The notes beneath the pieces were generated by a model. The model was not told the DNA's origin. It did not search any database and worked only from the letters and a program-made list of their open reading frames with translations. 64,000 nucleotides of DNA, taken from NCBI GenBank assembly GCA_965248715.1, contig CBDFKB010000007.1, forward strand, positions 868,001 through 932,000, given 5' to 3'. Within the stretch, counting starts at the first letter, position 1. The number at the start of each line of letters is the position of its first letter. This DNA is from CBDFKB01 sp965248715 (lineage in GTDB: Bacteria > Pseudomonadota > Alphaproteobacteria > Rhizobiales > Rhizobiaceae). A program made the position numbers and the translations under genes. Positions 16,489 to 25,163 of this stretch are shown here, in pieces.

Positions 16489-17481
16489 ATGATACCAACT
16501 CCCTATCTTCTATTTTTGGGCGATGCCCCCGACCCGCTGGCGGCCAAGGTGGCCAGAGGCATCAAGGACTGGCGACCGGAAAATTCCGTCGGACAATTGC
16601 GTTTGACCGGCTGCAATACCGATCTTGGCCTTGATGATCTGACTATCGCCGAGGCGCTCGAACGCGGTGCCAGAACCCTGGTGATCGGCGTTGCCAATCG
16701 CGGCGGCATCATTTCGCAGGCCTGGAAACAGGTGCTGATCGAGGCGCTTAATGCGGGTATGGATCTGGCTTGCGGCCTGCATAATCTGCTGCGCGACGAT
16801 GCCGATCTGTGTCAGGCGGCGGAAACCGGCGGGGGGAAATTGCACGACGTGCGGGTACCATCGGTCAAATATCCGATCGCCAACGGCAAAAAACGTACCG
16901 GCAAGCGGTTGTTGCCGGTCGGCACCGATTGTTCGGTCGGCAAGATGTATACGGTGCTATGTATGGAACGCGAAATGCGCGCCCGGGCGATGCAGGCGAC
17001 ATTCCGCGCCACCGGCCAGACCGGCATATTGATTGCCGGTGACGGGGTGCCGCTCGATGCGGTGATTGCCGATTTCATGGCCGGTTCAGTGGAATATCTG
17101 ACCCCAGACAATGATGATGATCATTGGGATCTGATCGAGGGTCAGGGCAGTGTGTTTCACGCCTCTTATTCCGGTGTGACGATGGCGCTGATCCATGGCG
17201 GCCAGCCTGATGCGTTGGTTTTGTGCCATGAACCGGGCCGGCCGCACATGCGCGGATTGCCTGACTACCAATTGCCGTCGCTCAAAGAACTGCAAGGATT
17301 GACGTTGCGGCTCGCCCATATCGTCAATCCGAAATGTCGCGTGGTTGGGGTCTCGCTCAACACATCGGCGATGAACGATGCCCAAGCGCTGGACTGTTGC
17401 GCGGCAATCGAGGCCGAGACCGGCTTGGTGACCGTCGACCCGTTCCGCCATGGCGCGGCGCGGCTGGTGGATGCGCTTTGA
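16489..17481 (+). CDS. dgcN: DgcN family protein (DUF1611), D-glutamate catabolism
   Basis: A 330-residue DUF1611 protein with an N-terminal Rossmann-like part (YLLFLGDAPDPLAAKVARG) and a P-loop NTPase-like C-terminal part (LPVGTDCSVGKMYT, then ATGQTGILIAGDGVPLD). In marine bacteria the family member DgcN works with the racemase DgcA to convert D-Glu via N-acetyl-D-Glu. The gene here is followed directly by a DgcA-type epimerase (TGATG overlap), so the pairing is preserved. The biochemical step assigned to DgcN rests on knowledge of that system, not on residues I can verify. Confidence 0.85.
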   Translation: MIPTPYLLFLGDAPDPLAAKVARGIKDWRPENSVGQLRLTGCNTDLGLDDLTIAEALERGARTLVIGVANRGGIISQAWKQVLIEALNAGMDLACGLHNLLRDDADLCQAAETGGGKLHDVRVPSVKYPIANGKKRTGKRLLPVGTDCSVGKMYTVLCMEREMRARAMQATFRATGQTGILIAGDGVPLDAVIADFMAGSVEYLTPDNDDDHWDLIEGQGSVFHASYSGVTMALIHGGQPDALVLCHEPGRPHMRGLPDYQLPSLKELQGLTLRLAHIVNPKCRVVGVSLNTSAMNDAQALDCCAAIEAETGLVTVDPFRHGAARLVDAL

Positions 17482-18473
17482 TGGAAAACCCGCCAGTCAA
17501 ATTAGCGGTTGAGGAAACAATATTCCCGCTGGCCGAAAAATTCACCATTTCCCGTGGTTCGCGCACTAAGGCCCAGGTGGTCACCGTAAAATTGTCGCAG
17601 GACCGTCATATCGGCTGGGGTGAGGGGGTGCCCTATGCCCGCTATGGCGAAAGCGCCGACAGTGTTATCGGCGCAATCCGGGCAATGGCTGGTTCGCTCG
17701 AAGCCGGCCTTAGCCGGGCGCAATTGCAGGAACAAATGGCCCCAGGCGCGGCGCGCAACGCGCTTGATTGCGCATTGTGGGACCTCGAATGCAAGCGGTT
17801 GGGCAAGCGTGCATGGCAATTAGCCGGGCTCGATCAGCCGGGGCCAGTAACTTCCGCCTATACCCTATCGCTGGGCGAACCTTCAGCAATGCGCGAAAAG
17901 GCCAAGGCCAATTCTTGGCGACCCTTACTCAAGATCAAGCTCGGCGGCGCCGGTGATTTGCAACGGTTGGAGGCGGTGCGCGCCGGCGCTCCCGAGACCG
18001 GGATCATCGTCGATGCAAATGAGGGCTGGACGGTCGCCGACTATCAAGCACTGGCACCGGAATTACTGCGGCTCGGCGTCAAAATGGTCGAGCAACCGCT
18101 GCCGGCGGGCGCCGACCAAGCGTTGGCGGAAATCGAGCGGCGATTGCCGGTTTGCGCTGACGAAAGTTGCCATGACCGGGCGTCACTGCCGGGGCTTGAA
18201 GGACGCTATGATGTGGTCAACATCAAACTAGACAAGACCGGCGGCCTGACCGAGGCGCTAGCGTTACGCGAAGCGGCAATCAAACGCGGTTTTGCGATCA
18301 TGGTCGGCTGTATGATCGGCTCGTCTTTGGCAATGGCACCGGCGGTGCTGGTGGCCCAAGGCGCCGCATATGTCGATCTTGATGGGCCATTATTGCTGGC
18401 CAAAGACCGCGAGCGGCCACTTTCCTATGACGGTTCGTTGCTAAGCCCGCCGCAAGCGGACCTTTGGGGGTGA
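17481..18473 (+). CDS. dgcA: enolase-superfamily N-acyl amino acid racemase / dipeptide epimerase (DgcA-like)
   Basis: The 330-residue protein has the muconate-lactonising-enzyme fold. The catalytic KxK is in LLKIKLGG, metal ligands are the Asp in IIVDANEGW, the Glu in VEQPLPAG and the Asp in CADESCHD, and the second-side Lys is in VNIKLDKTGG. This set matches L-Ala-D/L-Glu epimerases and N-acetyl-D-Glu racemase DgcA. The DgcN neighbour favours the latter. ATG 17481 overlaps the dgcN stop by one base; earlier in-frame starts lie inside dgcN. Its own stop overlaps the next gene the same way, so the three genes form a tight operon. Confidence 0.88.
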   Translation: MENPPVKLAVEETIFPLAEKFTISRGSRTKAQVVTVKLSQDRHIGWGEGVPYARYGESADSVIGAIRAMAGSLEAGLSRAQLQEQMAPGAARNALDCALWDLECKRLGKRAWQLAGLDQPGPVTSAYTLSLGEPSAMREKAKANSWRPLLKIKLGGAGDLQRLEAVRAGAPETGIIVDANEGWTVADYQALAPELLRLGVKMVEQPLPAGADQALAEIERRLPVCADESCHDRASLPGLEGRYDVVNIKLDKTGGLTEALALREAAIKRGFAIMVGCMIGSSLAMAPAVLVAQGAAYVDLDGPLLLAKDRERPLSYDGSLLSPPQADLWG

Positions 18474-19330
18474 TGATGCGCATCGTTTATGTCAATGGCG
18501 GCTATGTGCCGGAGGATGAAGCCAAGGTTTCCGTATTCGATCGCGGATTTCTATTTGCCGACGGGGTCTATGAAGTAACTTCGGTTATCGGCGGCAAACT
18601 GATCGATTTTACCAGCCATATCAGCCGGCTCGAACGCTCGCTTGGCGAATTGTCGATATCGCTGGCGGCAAATTATGATGAGTTGCTGGAAATCCACCGC
18701 CAATTGGTTGCGCGCAACAGCCTTGATGAGGGGTTGATCTATCTGCAGGTCACCCGAGGTGCCGCAGACCGCAACTTTGTGTTTCCGCCGCCAGACACGC
18801 CGGCGACCCTGGTACTGTTTACGCAAGCAAAGCAAATCCTCGATAACCCGGCGGCGAAAACCGGTATTTGCGTGGCAACCATTGAAGACCTGCGCTGGCG
18901 CCGCCGTGACATCAAGACCGTGCAATTGCTTTACCCCTCGCTGGCGAAAATGGCGGCGCGGGAAAAAGGTGCCGACGATGCCTGGCTCACGGAAGACGGG
19001 GTGGTAACCGAAGGTACTTCGAACAATAGCTATATTGTTACCAAGGACGGGGTCATCGTTACCCGTGACCTGTCAACTGCCATATTGAGCGGCATCACTC
19101 GCAAGGCGGTGCTGGAATGCGCCCGCAGGCTGCAAATGAAGGTGGAAGAACGTCGCTTTACCGTCAAAGAGGCGCTGTCGGCGGCCGAGGCGTTCATCAC
19201 CTCGGCGTCCGGGTTCGTGATTCCGGTGGTTAAAATCGATGGTAGCGATATCGGCAATGGGGCGCCCGGCCCGGTGGCACGCCGGCTCAGACAAGCCTAT
19301 GTGGACGAAAGCCTCAGGACTGCGATCTGA
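18473..19330 (+). CDS. dat: D-amino-acid transaminase
   Basis: A 285-residue fold-type IV PLP enzyme. The N-terminus RIVYVNGGYVPEDEAKVS and FDRGFLFADGVYEV, the catalytic Lys in RRDIKTVQLLYPSL, and the PLP-phosphate loop EGTSNNSYIV all match D-alanine/D-amino-acid transaminase. It would move amino groups between D-amino acids and 2-oxo acids, giving D-Glu from 2-oxoglutarate. This fits the D-Glu-handling DgcNA genes just before it. ATG 18473 overlaps the dgcA TGA; the next codon is also ATG, so the true start could be 18476. A repeat pair lies directly after the stop. Confidence 0.9.
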   Translation: MMRIVYVNGGYVPEDEAKVSVFDRGFLFADGVYEVTSVIGGKLIDFTSHISRLERSLGELSISLAANYDELLEIHRQLVARNSLDEGLIYLQVTRGAADRNFVFPPPDTPATLVLFTQAKQILDNPAAKTGICVATIEDLRWRRRDIKTVQLLYPSLAKMAAREKGADDAWLTEDGVVTEGTSNNSYIVTKDGVIVTRDLSTAILSGITRKAVLECARRLQMKVEERRFTVKEALSAAEAFITSASGFVIPVVKIDGSDIGNGAPGPVARRLRQAYVDESLRTAI

Positions 19331-19331
19331 G

Positions 19332-19500
19332 CTAGAGCGTATTCCCGAAAAGTGTGTAGCGGTTTTCGGATAAGAATACGCGACAAAACAAACAGATAGC
19401 GCGACGAAGCTATTCCAACGCTTCGCGACAAGCGCTAGAGCGTATTCGCGAAAAGTGTGTAGCGGTTTTCGGATAAGAATACGCGCCAAATCAAACCGAT
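19332..19500 (+). repeat. two A-type palindromic units in tandem, second one truncated
   Basis: The first unit runs from CTAG at 19332 to CTAG at 19435 (103 bp, one base more than units in the 7392 array). The second starts there and breaks off after AAATCAAACCGATAGAGC. Both carry the hairpin CCGAAAAGTGTGTAGCGG and TTTTCGG with GCGTATTC/GAATACGC outer arms. They separate the transaminase from the convergent epimerase gene. Confidence 0.85.
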
Positions 19501-19519
19501 AGAGCATCGTTGGTATTAT

Positions 19520-20551
19520 CTAAATATTGCCCGAAAGTGGGCCCCATACATCCGACATCATGAACCCGTCACCATAGGGATCATCAGGGTCGACACCGGT
19601 TTGATGCATGCCATGGATCCAGGCCCGACCGGAGATAATCGGCAGCACCGCCTCGCGGCCGGCCAGATCAGTGGTGCCGTTATGGGTGACCTTAAAGGTA
19701 CTGCCGATGGTTGAGCGGGTAGTAAAACTCTCCCCCGGACCGAGCTCACCGCGAGCATGCATGGCGGCAAGCTGGGCCGAACTGCCGGTGCCGCATGGCG
19801 AACGGTCAAGGCGGCCCGGCCACATGGTGGTACAGGTACGCACTGCCCCATCATCGTCTCGGTCGCGGAACATCACATAGGCGATGCCGCTGATTGCCGC
19901 CTCGGTGGGATGGCTGACATCAAATTGCGCCCGTGCCAACTGGCGTAGTTTCATGCCGGCGGCAGCGAGCAGATGAGCATTGCCGGGTGCAATTTTTAGG
20001 CCTATCTGGTCGACATCGACCAAGGCATAGAAAACCCCGCCGAAGCAAATATCGATCTTGATCGGCCCCCACGGTTCGGTTTTTAGTTCATGGTCGAGCC
20101 GTTCGACATAAGCTGGCGTCATCGCCAGGCTGACCGATCGGCAGCGCCCGTCAACGCACGTAGCCTTTGCCTCCACCTGACCTGCGGCGGTGTCCAGATT
20201 GACGATTGTTTCTGGTTCAACCATCGCCACCATGCCGGTTTCTAGCAACACGGTGGTTACGCAAATTGCGTTTGAACCCGACATGGCGTGGGCCTGGTCC
20301 GGCTGCAACACAATAAATCCGGCGTCACAGCCTGGTCGGCATGGTGGCTGCAACAAATTGACCGAGCCGGCCGGCGCACCGCGCGGTTCCTGCACCAGCA
20401 TACGGCGCAGGCCGTCGTCGACGGTATTGAGGTAATTAAGTCGCTCGGCCATTGTGGCCCCGGGCAGTGCCAACACGCCACCGGTCACCACTCGGCCAAC
20501 TTCGCCCTCGCAATGGGCGTCGATCATGTGCACGGTGCGTTGCCAACGCAT
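19520..20551 (-). CDS. proline racemase family protein, probably hydroxyproline 2-epimerase (Ser/Cys type)
   Basis: A 343-residue member of the proline racemase superfamily. The N-terminus HMIDAHCEGEVGRVV and EPRGAP are typical. The first catalytic position is Ser in MSGSNAICV, where proline racemase has Cys; the second is Cys in DRSPCGTGSSAQL. Ser/Cys pairs are known from 4- and 3-hydroxyproline 2-epimerases rather than proline racemase (Cys/Cys) or trans-3-hydroxyproline dehydratase (Cys/Thr). The enzyme would make cis-4-hydroxy-D-proline for catabolism. No D-hydroxyproline dehydrogenase is nearby, but a DapA-family gene at 25164 could act later in the path. It is followed upstream by the hydratase gene on the same strand. 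Confidence 0.85.
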   Translation of the reverse strand: MRWQRTVHMIDAHCEGEVGRVVTGGVLALPGATMAERLNYLNTVDDGLRRMLVQEPRGAPAGSVNLLQPPCRPGCDAGFIVLQPDQAHAMSGSNAICVTTVLLETGMVAMVEPETIVNLDTAAGQVEAKATCVDGRCRSVSLAMTPAYVERLDHELKTEPWGPIKIDICFGGVFYALVDVDQIGLKIAPGNAHLLAAAGMKLRQLARAQFDVSHPTEAAISGIAYVMFRDRDDDGAVRTCTTMWPGRLDRSPCGTGSSAQLAAMHARGELGPGESFTTRSTIGSTFKVTHNGTTDLAGREAVLPIISGRAWIHGMHQTGVDPDDPYGDGFMMSDVWGPLSGNI

Positions 20552-20586
20552 GATGATTTACTCCCGACCGGGCCCGATAGCAGCGA

Positions 20587-21450
20587 TCAACCCGGTTTGT
20601 TGGTAGGCCGGTTTTGGGTCCAGTCATAGGTGCCGAGATCACGCTCACGCACCGCCTGTTTCCAGCCCACTTGCTCGCTGCGCTGCTTGAAATTGAGCCC
20701 TTCTGGTGAGTGCCTGGTAATGCCGTCGAACACGGTCGCCAACATCTGAGTGTTGGCAAGCCCCATGGTTTCGAGCACCTGATTGATCACCAATTTTTGC
20801 ATCATCAACTGGTTGGTCGGCACGCCGGCGATCCGTTCGGCTAATTTGTCCACAGCATCATCCAATTGACCGGCCGGTACCGCATCGACCACCAGGCCGA
20901 TTTCCTTTGCTTTACGGCCGGTGATCTTGTCGCCAGTAAACAGCATCCGTTTAGCCTGCTCGGCGCCAAGCCGGTAAATCCACATCGCCGTAGTTGGACA
21001 ACCCCAGACCCTTGCCGGCATGTAACCGATCTCGGCATCCTCAGCCATTACAATCAGATCGCAGCACAAGGCGATATCGCTACCGCCGGCGACCGCGGCA
21101 CCATGTACCCTACCGATCACCGGCTTATAGGACCGCCAAACCTCCATGAACAAATCGGTGTTGCGCTTCATAAAGCGGTAGTCCTGCATTGGGTCCCACG
21201 GCATTTCCTGGGTAACATCGCCACTGCCATTACCCTCGGCGTAAAAAATCAGGTCATAGCCGGCGCAAAATGCCTTACCTTTGCCACCAAGCACGATCAC
21301 GTGCACCGCGTCATCGGCATTGGCGGCACGGATCGCTTCGGCCAGTTCCACCGGCATTTGATCATTGATCGCGTTCATCACGTCGGGCCGGTTTAGCCAG
21401 ATGCGACCGATGCGCCCATCGGGCTGGTAAAGTACACTTGGTTCCGCCAT
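20587..21450 (-). CDS. enoyl-CoA hydratase/isomerase family protein
   Basis: A 287-residue crotonase-fold protein. The oxyanion-hole sequence GKGKAFCAGYDL and the second motif HGAAVAGGSDIALCCDL are clear, and residues PARVWGCPTT follow. In the second motif, where E. coli-type hydratases have a catalytic Glu (GGGCELA), this protein has GGSDIAL. Hydratase activity is therefore uncertain, and an isomerase, hydrolase or dehalogenase activity is possible. Length is somewhat longer than the usual 260. The gene lies 35 bp upstream of the epimerase gene on the same strand; ATG 21450 follows AAGGAGACC, a strong ribosome site. Confidence 0.88.
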   Translation of the reverse strand: MAEPSVLYQPDGRIGRIWLNRPDVMNAINDQMPVELAEAIRAANADDAVHVIVLGGKGKAFCAGYDLIFYAEGNGSGDVTQEMPWDPMQDYRFMKRNTDLFMEVWRSYKPVIGRVHGAAVAGGSDIALCCDLIVMAEDAEIGYMPARVWGCPTTAMWIYRLGAEQAKRMLFTGDKITGRKAKEIGLVVDAVPAGQLDDAVDKLAERIAGVPTNQLMMQKLVINQVLETMGLANTQMLATVFDGITRHSPEGLNFKQRSEQVGWKQAVRERDLGTYDWTQNRPTNKPG

Positions 21451-21641
21451 GTGGGTTCTTGGTCTCCTTGATGAGAGACTTTGTCCTATGCCCTTGGCAG
21501 CGCGGCCGTCAAGCAGCGTGAAATCGGCCTGCTAAGGTGCTTGAAACAATATCGAATTCATTTGGCATAAGCATGCAGCGGCTTGCTTGCGACCGTCAAT
21601 CCGTTCATGGTGCGGCCAAATTTGCACAAAGATCACATCGC

Positions 21642-22823
21642 ATGTTTCAGTCCCTGGTGCCCCAGCCGCCCGATAAAATTCTGCAGATCGGTGCCGACTA
21701 TGCCGCTGACCCGCGGCCGCGAAAGCTTGATCTCGGCGTCGGTGTCTACAAGGATGATGCCGGCAATACGGCGATCCTTAAGACCGTCAAACAGGCCGAA
21801 CTTCGATTGGTCGAAGGCCAACAATCCAAAGGTTATGTCGGGCTTGCCGGCGACCGCGCCTTTAACCAGTTGACCGCCGATCTGGTGTTTGGCCGCTCAG
21901 TGCCAACAAAGCGGGTCGCCGCGCTGCAAGTGCCAGGCGGCAGCGGTGCGTTGCGCATGATGTTGGAATTGGCGTCGATCGCCAACCCTGGCCTGACAGT
22001 GTGGGTGCCATCGCCGACCTGGGCCAACCATCTACCGATCATCGGCGCCGTCGGCATAAACCATCGCGCATATGGCTATTTCGATTTTAGCACCTGCAAA
22101 GTCGATTTTGCTGCCATGTGTGATGATCTAAAAACCGCCGGGCCAAACGATTTGGTGTTGTTGCATGGTTGTTGCCACAACCCCACTGGCGCCGACCTTG
22201 ACCCCGAACAATGGCAGATCATCGCCAAAATGGCATCGGACCAGGGGTTCGTGCCATTTATCGACATCGCTTATCAGGGTTTCGGCGATGGTCTCGACCA
22301 AGACGCGGCAGGTCTGCGGGTGCTGGCCGGCCAGGTGCCGGAAATGCTGGTGGCGTCATCATGCTCGAAGAATTTCGCGTTGTACCGCGAGCGCACCGGC
22401 TGTGCGATGGTATTGGCGCCGGATCAGTCTAGGGCCAACGTCGCCATGGCCAATATGATGGGGTTGGCGAGGACCAGTTATTCTATGCCGCCGGACCATG
22501 GAGCGGCGATCGTGCGCACCATATTAGCAGACCCGGTATTGGCGCAAGAATGGCGAGACGAACTTGCCGCCATGCGCGAACGCATGCTGGACCTGCGCAA
22601 TAAGTTGGCCGCCGGTTTTCGCGCCCGCAGCAATTCCGCACGCTTCGATTTCGTGGCCCACCATCGCGGCATGTTTTCGCTGCTTGGCCTGAGCGCGCAA
22701 CAGGTGGCGAGGCTGCGCGACGACCATGCGATCTATATGGTTGGCGATAGCCGCATCAATATCGCCGGCTTGCGCGAGGATCGCATCGACGATTTGGTAG
22801 ATGCGGTAATGGCGGTATTGTAA
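21642..22823 (+). CDS. aromatic amino acid aminotransferase (AspC/TyrB family)
   Basis: A 393-residue class I PLP aminotransferase. It opens MFQSLVPQPPDKILQIGADY and has the family's LDLGVGVYKDDAGNT, where the marine and rhizobial enzymes match. The PLP Lys sits in SSCSKNFALYRERTG, and the phosphate contact ends with Arg-Glu-Arg-Thr-Gly. Phe/Tyr/Asp and 2-oxoglutarate are the usual substrates. The start ATG 21642 is chosen from family length; the frame stays open to 21537. Its neighbour is a HAD protein only 23 bp downstream, and an HpaB-like oxygenase beyond, which makes aromatic amino acid breakdown a reasonable guess. Confidence 0.9.
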   Translation: MFQSLVPQPPDKILQIGADYAADPRPRKLDLGVGVYKDDAGNTAILKTVKQAELRLVEGQQSKGYVGLAGDRAFNQLTADLVFGRSVPTKRVAALQVPGGSGALRMMLELASIANPGLTVWVPSPTWANHLPIIGAVGINHRAYGYFDFSTCKVDFAAMCDDLKTAGPNDLVLLHGCCHNPTGADLDPEQWQIIAKMASDQGFVPFIDIAYQGFGDGLDQDAAGLRVLAGQVPEMLVASSCSKNFALYRERTGCAMVLAPDQSRANVAMANMMGLARTSYSMPPDHGAAIVRTILADPVLAQEWRDELAAMRERMLDLRNKLAAGFRARSNSARFDFVAHHRGMFSLLGLSAQQVARLRDDHAIYMVGDSRINIAGLREDRIDDLVDAVMAVL

Positions 22824-22846
22824 CAAACAGAGGAATACACGCAAAA

Positions 22847-23560
22847 ATGGCGAAAGATATTCGTGCGCTTACCTTTGATACCGGGGGCACCATCCTCGAC
22901 TGGCATTCCGGCTTTGTCGGTGCGATGGCTAATACCAATCCGCCGATCCCTAGTGAGCTGCGACCGAAAATTGCCAATGAGATCCGCAAACGCACCCTTG
23001 CACGCATGCTCAATCTCGGCCGTGAAGGCCCGCCAACGTTTAATTTCGATGATGCCCATCGCGCGATTGCCGACGATGTATTGGCCGAATTTGGGTTTTC
23101 TGCGATCAACACAGCCGGGAGGGCGCCGCTTTATAATGCGATTTATAACCTGGTGTGCTGGCCCGATTTTCCGTCGGTGTTGCCGAAATTGCGGCAAGGT
23201 TATATTTGCGTGTCGTTAACCATATTGAGTTTCCGCATCATCATTGAAAACGCTCGCCGCAATGGTTTGTCCTGGGACACGGTTTTTTCCTGCGAAGCGT
23301 TCGGCAAATACAAATTGCTGCCCGAGGCCTATGAGACCGCTGCGCGGCTACTGCAACTCAAGCCGCAACAATGCTGCATGGTCGCCTGTCATAATTTCGA
23401 CCTAGATGCGGCCCGTGTGGTTGGCTTTCGTACCGCTTTCGTGCGTCGGCCCGATGAGTGGGGCCCGGCCGGGCCGCCGGACCCTGAACCGAACCCGGCC
23501 CATGATTTCATCGTCGATGATTTTGCGGGCCTGGCCGAGGCTCTGGGCGTCGAATTGTAG
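22847..23560 (+). CDS. HAD superfamily hydrolase, haloacid dehalogenase-like
   Basis: The 237-residue protein has all four HAD motifs: the nucleophile Asp in LTFDTGGTILDW, Ser/Thr in CVSLTILSF, Lys in FGKYKLLPEAY, and MVACHNFDLDAAR. The last one, HNxDL, is the form seen in L-2-haloacid dehalogenases. FGKYKxxPEAY is likewise close to SGKxKPxPxxY of that group. The real substrate may be a phosphate ester or haloacid; this cannot be settled. It follows the aminotransferase by 23 bp and is convergent with the oxygenase gene. Confidence 0.85.
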   Translation: MAKDIRALTFDTGGTILDWHSGFVGAMANTNPPIPSELRPKIANEIRKRTLARMLNLGREGPPTFNFDDAHRAIADDVLAEFGFSAINTAGRAPLYNAIYNLVCWPDFPSVLPKLRQGYICVSLTILSFRIIIENARRNGLSWDTVFSCEAFGKYKLLPEAYETAARLLQLKPQQCCMVACHNFDLDAARVVGFRTAFVRRPDEWGPAGPPDPEPNPAHDFIVDDFAGLAEALGVEL

Positions 23561-23571
23561 TTCGGCACCAA

Positions 23572-25038
23572 CTATTCACCAGCTTCGCGGGTATCGCCCA
23601 GCACATTGTCGGAAAGCCCGGCGGCGTCTTTTACAAACGACAGCGGGCCATCCCAGCCAAAATTGCGATAGACCGCTGCCAAATGCGCGAACGGTGGCGA
23701 TTGCGCAAACAAATGGAACGTCAGCCGGTGGCCAGCATAGCCCGAATTTAGCAAATCACGGGCAAATGCCAGCAATTTGCGCCGGTCTTCGGCAAGCCAA
23801 CGTTCATTGATGGTGTAAAATTTATTGAGCCAAGGTGCAGTCTCCTTGGCATCAAATTCAGCGGTGTCCGGGGTGATGCAAATCTGGCCGCCGCACAATT
23901 CTCGCGCCAGATGCATCATCGCCGGCAAATTGGCGCAGGCATGCACCCGGCCGGTCATTAATAGCGACTGGTTCGGCATCAAGAACCCGGCCGGGCTTTT
24001 TTCGCCAAGCATGATGGCAGCAGTCAAATGGGCGTTTATGCCCTCGCGATATACTGCTAATTGCGCCAATTTCTCCTGCACTGCCGGCTGTTTTTCCAAT
24101 CCGGTCTGGCGCACGTTCCACAGCGCCGTGCCAATCATCATATCGGCGTAGGTAATCAAACGCTGCACGAACGGCATCGCCGAATAGCGGTGCAGGGTGG
24201 CACGAATAAACGCCGCCGCGCGGGTATGGCGGTAAAACAGCACGTCCTCCCACGGGATCAGCACATCGTCGAGGATCATCAAGGTGTCGATCTCGTCGAA
24301 CCGGGCGGAGAGCGGATAGTCGCGCTCGTTGCCATCGCGTTTGAACCCGGCTCGGCAAATATGTTTTACCCCGGGTGCATTCATCGGCACGATGCAGCCA
24401 AGCGCATAATCGGAAATCGTCGCGTCGCCCCAATTGGCGATCGTCGGTTTCAGGAATGCCTGGTTGGCATAAGCGGCGGCAGTTTCATATTTGGCGCCGC
24501 GAATGATGATACCGGCATCGGTTTCGCGAACCACATGGGTAAGCATGTCCGGATCCTGGTCTTGTGGCCGAAGCGAGCGATCTCCTTTCGGATCGGTATT
24601 CGCCGAAACGTGGAACGGGTCATCGCGCACAGCGCGTTCGATGTGGCGGATAATATTTTCGCCGAACCGCGGATCAATCTGGTTGAGCAGGTCGGCGCCA
24701 TCGGCAAGCGACCACATTTCGCCAACGGTCTCGTCGCCGACCCGGGTCACCACACCGCCTATATCGCGCATCACCGTATCGACTGCGGAACGCTTTTCTT
24801 GCCAATGTTCTACTACGCGCGGAATGCGGTTGCCGACCGCGAACCGCTCGCCGCCGGCGTCATAGGTCATGATGTCTCGGGTCGCTTCCTCGTGCTGCAT
24901 ATCGTAGATACGAGCGCGGATATCGACCAGCGGTTTAAACTGCCTGTGGGCCGTGACATCATCGACCCGCTCGCCATTGATATAGACCTCGCGCCCGTCG
25001 CGGATCGATTGGCGGTAACAATCTCCGGTTTTTATCAT
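23572..25038 (-). CDS. 4-hydroxyphenylacetate 3-monooxygenase (HpaB) family protein
   Basis: A 488-residue flavin-dependent oxygenase-fold protein of the HpaB family. MIKTGDCYRQSIRDGREVYINGE is split as KTGDCYRQSIRDGR and VYINGERV, the family's opening. The substrate/flavin region includes YETAAAYANQAF, VPMNAPGVKHICR and DDVLIPWEDVLFYR, the last being the classic HpaB motif. Members hydroxylate phenols using FADH2 from a reductase, or act as 4-hydroxybutyryl-CoA dehydratase-like enzymes. No HpaC reductase is adjacent. ATG 25038 is preferred over an ATG 13 codons earlier. The gene is divergent from the DapA-like gene. Confidence 0.88.
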   Translation of the reverse strand: MIKTGDCYRQSIRDGREVYINGERVDDVTAHRQFKPLVDIRARIYDMQHEEATRDIMTYDAGGERFAVGNRIPRVVEHWQEKRSAVDTVMRDIGGVVTRVGDETVGEMWSLADGADLLNQIDPRFGENIIRHIERAVRDDPFHVSANTDPKGDRSLRPQDQDPDMLTHVVRETDAGIIIRGAKYETAAAYANQAFLKPTIANWGDATISDYALGCIVPMNAPGVKHICRAGFKRDGNERDYPLSARFDEIDTLMILDDVLIPWEDVLFYRHTRAAAFIRATLHRYSAMPFVQRLITYADMMIGTALWNVRQTGLEKQPAVQEKLAQLAVYREGINAHLTAAIMLGEKSPAGFLMPNQSLLMTGRVHACANLPAMMHLARELCGGQICITPDTAEFDAKETAPWLNKFYTINERWLAEDRRKLLAFARDLLNSGYAGHRLTFHLFAQSPPFAHLAAVYRNFGWDGPLSFVKDAAGLSDNVLGDTREAGE

Positions 25039-25163
25039 TGGCCCTGATCCTGGATGTTGGCGCGCCGACAAAGGCAACTAACTTCGGTCATTACCGCAAA
25101 TCGTTCTTGAGTTTGCAATGCTAATTCGCCTACAGGAAATAGAGTTGCAACAGGTGCCACCCT

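Noticed and set aside
24061..25047. 328-codon plus-strand frame opposite the HpaB-like gene
   Set aside because: Shadow of a conserved gene in the opposite strand; no protein family features.
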